5,512 nucleotides of DNA, from NCBI GenBank assembly GCA_036003885.1, contig DASYSA010000739.1, forward strand, positions 1 through 5,512, written 5' to 3'. This stretch comes from DASYSA01 sp036003885 (GTDB taxonomy: Bacteria; Acidobacteriota; Blastocatellia; UBA7656). Positions 4,269 through 5,512 of the stretch are shown here, piece by piece. Below the pieces are notes generated by a model. It had not been told where the DNA came from and searched no databases. It saw only the letters and a program-made list of their open reading frames with translations. Positions within the stretch are counted from its first letter, which is position 1. The number at the start of each line of letters is the position of its first letter. A program made the position numbers and the translations under genes.

Positions 4269-4282
4269 GGCACCAAATTCTC
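4269..4282 (+). promoter_or_regulatory. Degenerate sigma-54-like element upstream of the PFOR gene
   Basis: GGCAC (4269-4273) resembles the -24 element, but ten bases after GG there is TC instead of the nearly invariant GC. Predicted start would be about 4294, compatible with the AGAGGGA ribosome-binding site at 4309-4315. The mismatch at the most conserved -12 position makes function doubtful. I see no better promoter in 4193-4324. Confidence 0.18.
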
Positions 4283-4324
4283 ATTAACACTACTCTCGGA
4301 CGATTCGTAGAGGGAAATTGCACA

Positions 4325-5512
4325 ATGGATAATAAGCAAGTCACGATCGATGGCAACGAAGCCGCCGCCTTCATAGCTCACAAAACCAATGAAGTCATAG
4401 CTATTTACCAGATTACGCCGTCTTCACCGATGGGTGAACTTGCCGATGAGTGGACCGCCGGCAGGCAGATGAACATCTGGGGAATGATCCCCACAGTGCG
4501 CGAAATGCAGTCCGAAGGGGGAGCAGCAGGAGCCGTCCACGGCGCCCTTCAGGTCGGATCGCTTACGACGACCTTTACAGCGAGCCAGGGCCTCCTGCTC
4601 ATGATCCCCAATATGTTCAAGATTGCCGGAGAACTTACCAGCACCGTCTTTCACATAGCAGCGCGCTCGGTAGCTACGCATGCGCTCTCGATCTTTGGCG
4701 ATCACAGCGACGTGATGGCCGCGCGTTCGACCGGCTGGGCAATGCTGTTCGCCAACTCGGTTCAGGAAGTGATGGACTTCGCTCTGATCGCCCAGGCCGG
4801 CACCCTTCGCTCGCGAGTTCCGTTTCTCCACGTCTTCGACGGCTTTCGCACTTCTCACGAAGTTATGAAGATTGAAAAGGTCAAAGATGAAGACATATGC
4901 GAGATGATCGATGCCGAACGGGTCCGAGCACACCGCGCGCGTGCCCTCACGCCGGACCGTCCAGTGATGCGCGGGACTGCGCAAAACCCTGACGTATTTT
5001 TTCAGTCGCGCGAAGCGGCAAACCGTTATTATCTCCAGACTCCCGCGATTGTTCAGTCGGAGATGGACAGGTTCGCAGGTCTGACGGGGCGACAGTATCA
5101 CCTCTTCGACTACTTCGGCGCCGCCGATGCCGAGCGGGTAATTGTAGCGATGGGTTCGGGCTGCCAGACCGCCGAAGAAACGGTGGCCGCTCTGGTTGGG
5201 CAGGGCGAGAAGGTTGGGCTTCTGAAGGTGAGGTTGTACCGTCCGTTTTCTGTTGAACTCTTCCTCTCGGCCCTTCCTCCGACGGCCCAGTCGATCGCCG
5301 TTCTTGACAGGACCAAGGAGCCAGGTAGCGCGGGCGAGCCGCTCTACCAGGATGTAGTGACCGCGATCAGCGAAAGCCTGATGGACGGGTCGTCGAGGTT
5401 CGAGCGTCCGCCCCGAGTCGTCGGAGGCCGGTACGGTCTGGCTTCAAAGGAGTTCACGCCGGCGATGGTAAAAGGCGTGTTCGACGAGTTGAAGCAGCCG
5501 GCTCCGAAGAAT
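4325..5512 (+). CDS. nifJ: Pyruvate:ferredoxin (flavodoxin) oxidoreductase, N-terminal third (runs off right edge)
   Basis: 396 uninterrupted codons to the window end, of about 1,190 expected. The enzyme oxidises pyruvate and CoA to acetyl-CoA and CO2 with thiamine diphosphate and Fe-S clusters, reducing ferredoxin or flavodoxin; it is cytoplasmic and oxygen-sensitive. Domain I (about 1-258) and domain II (about 259-396) are visible. Residue numbers coincide with the Desulfovibrio africanus enzyme as I recall it: Thr31 and Arg114 (pyruvate binding) and Glu64 (thiamine activation) are all present. Other hallmark blocks are REMQSEGGAAGAVHGALQ (59-76), TTTFTASQGLLLMIPNM (81-97), HVFDGFRTSHE (169-179), RGTAQNPD (216-223) and VLDRTKEPG (326-334). 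The CoA-contacting, Fe-S and thiamine-binding domains lie beyond the edge. The ATG follows AGAGGGA (4309-4315) by nine bases. One oddity is Gln29 where the superfamily has Pro (YPITP). The role may be fermentative, anaerobic or electron supply for reductive pathways. Confidence 0.95.
   Translation, partial: MDNKQVTIDGNEAAAFIAHKTNEVIAIYQITPSSPMGELADEWTAGRQMNIWGMIPTVREMQSEGGAAGAVHGALQVGSLTTTFTASQGLLLMIPNMFKIAGELTSTVFHIAARSVATHALSIFGDHSDVMAARSTGWAMLFANSVQEVMDFALIAQAGTLRSRVPFLHVFDGFRTSHEVMKIEKVKDEDICEMIDAERVRAHRARALTPDRPVMRGTAQNPDVFFQSREAANRYYLQTPAIVQSEMDRFAGLTGRQYHLFDYFGAADAERVIVAMGSGCQTAEETVAALVGQGEKVGLLKVRLYRPFSVELFLSALPPTAQSIAVLDRTKEPGSAGEPLYQDVVTAISESLMDGSSRFERPPRVVGGRYGLASKEFTPAMVKGVFDELKQPAPKN

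Noticed and set aside
4424..5101. 225-codon minus-strand open frame
   Set aside because: Antisense to the PFOR gene, whose active-site motifs read through on the plus strand.
1..5512. CRISPR array, tRNA/rRNA gene, insertion sequence or attachment site
   Set aside because: No regularly spaced repeats, no tRNA-like cloverleaf seen by eye, and no transposase or integrase motif in any frame.

Overview
The window looks like a chromosomal piece of a moderately GC-rich, free-living bacterium with an anaerobic or microaerobic side to its metabolism. The protein styles (a tandem universal stress protein with an Arg-rich first loop, a PFOR of the 'ITPSSPMGE' type, a PF12900-type flavin protein) remind me of Acidobacteriota or related soil phyla. 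That is an impression from sequence alone, not a placement.

Layout, left to right. Bases 1-156 (minus) hold the first 52 codons of a membrane-anchored SRPBCC-like protein that runs off the left edge. Bases 157-466 are non-coding, with a good intrinsic terminator on the minus strand (368-409) and a weak promoter for the SRPBCC gene. Bases 467-2385 (minus) are a three-gene operon, transcribed from the tandem universal stress protein (1402-2385), through a single-domain universal stress protein (938-1405, ATGA overlap), to a PNPOx-like flavin protein (467-886). Bases 2386-2840 are a long divergent regulatory region. Bases 2841-3560 (plus) encode a Crp/Fnr-family regulator of the Fnr branch with an N-terminal cysteine cluster. 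Bases 3722-4192 (plus) encode a small ankyrin-repeat protein. From 4325 a pyruvate:ferredoxin oxidoreductase gene (nifJ/por type) runs off the right edge; 396 codons are visible.

The most striking signal is in the divergent region. Two near-perfect sigma-54 (-24/-12) promoters, both GGCACG-N4-TTGCT, face outwards: one on the minus strand at 2488-2502 towards the stress-protein operon, one on the plus strand at 2711-2725 towards the Fnr-like gene. Between them lie a perfect tandem 8-mer and an 11-bp palindrome that could be activator sites. The leader of the Fnr-like gene carries several inverted repeats that could be operators.

Read together, this looks like a redox or low-oxygen response module. 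A sigma-54 activator not in the window would switch on the Fnr-like regulator and the stress-protein/flavin-protein operon together, next to an oxygen-sensitive pyruvate-oxidising enzyme. The gene identities are well supported; the regulatory wiring is inference.
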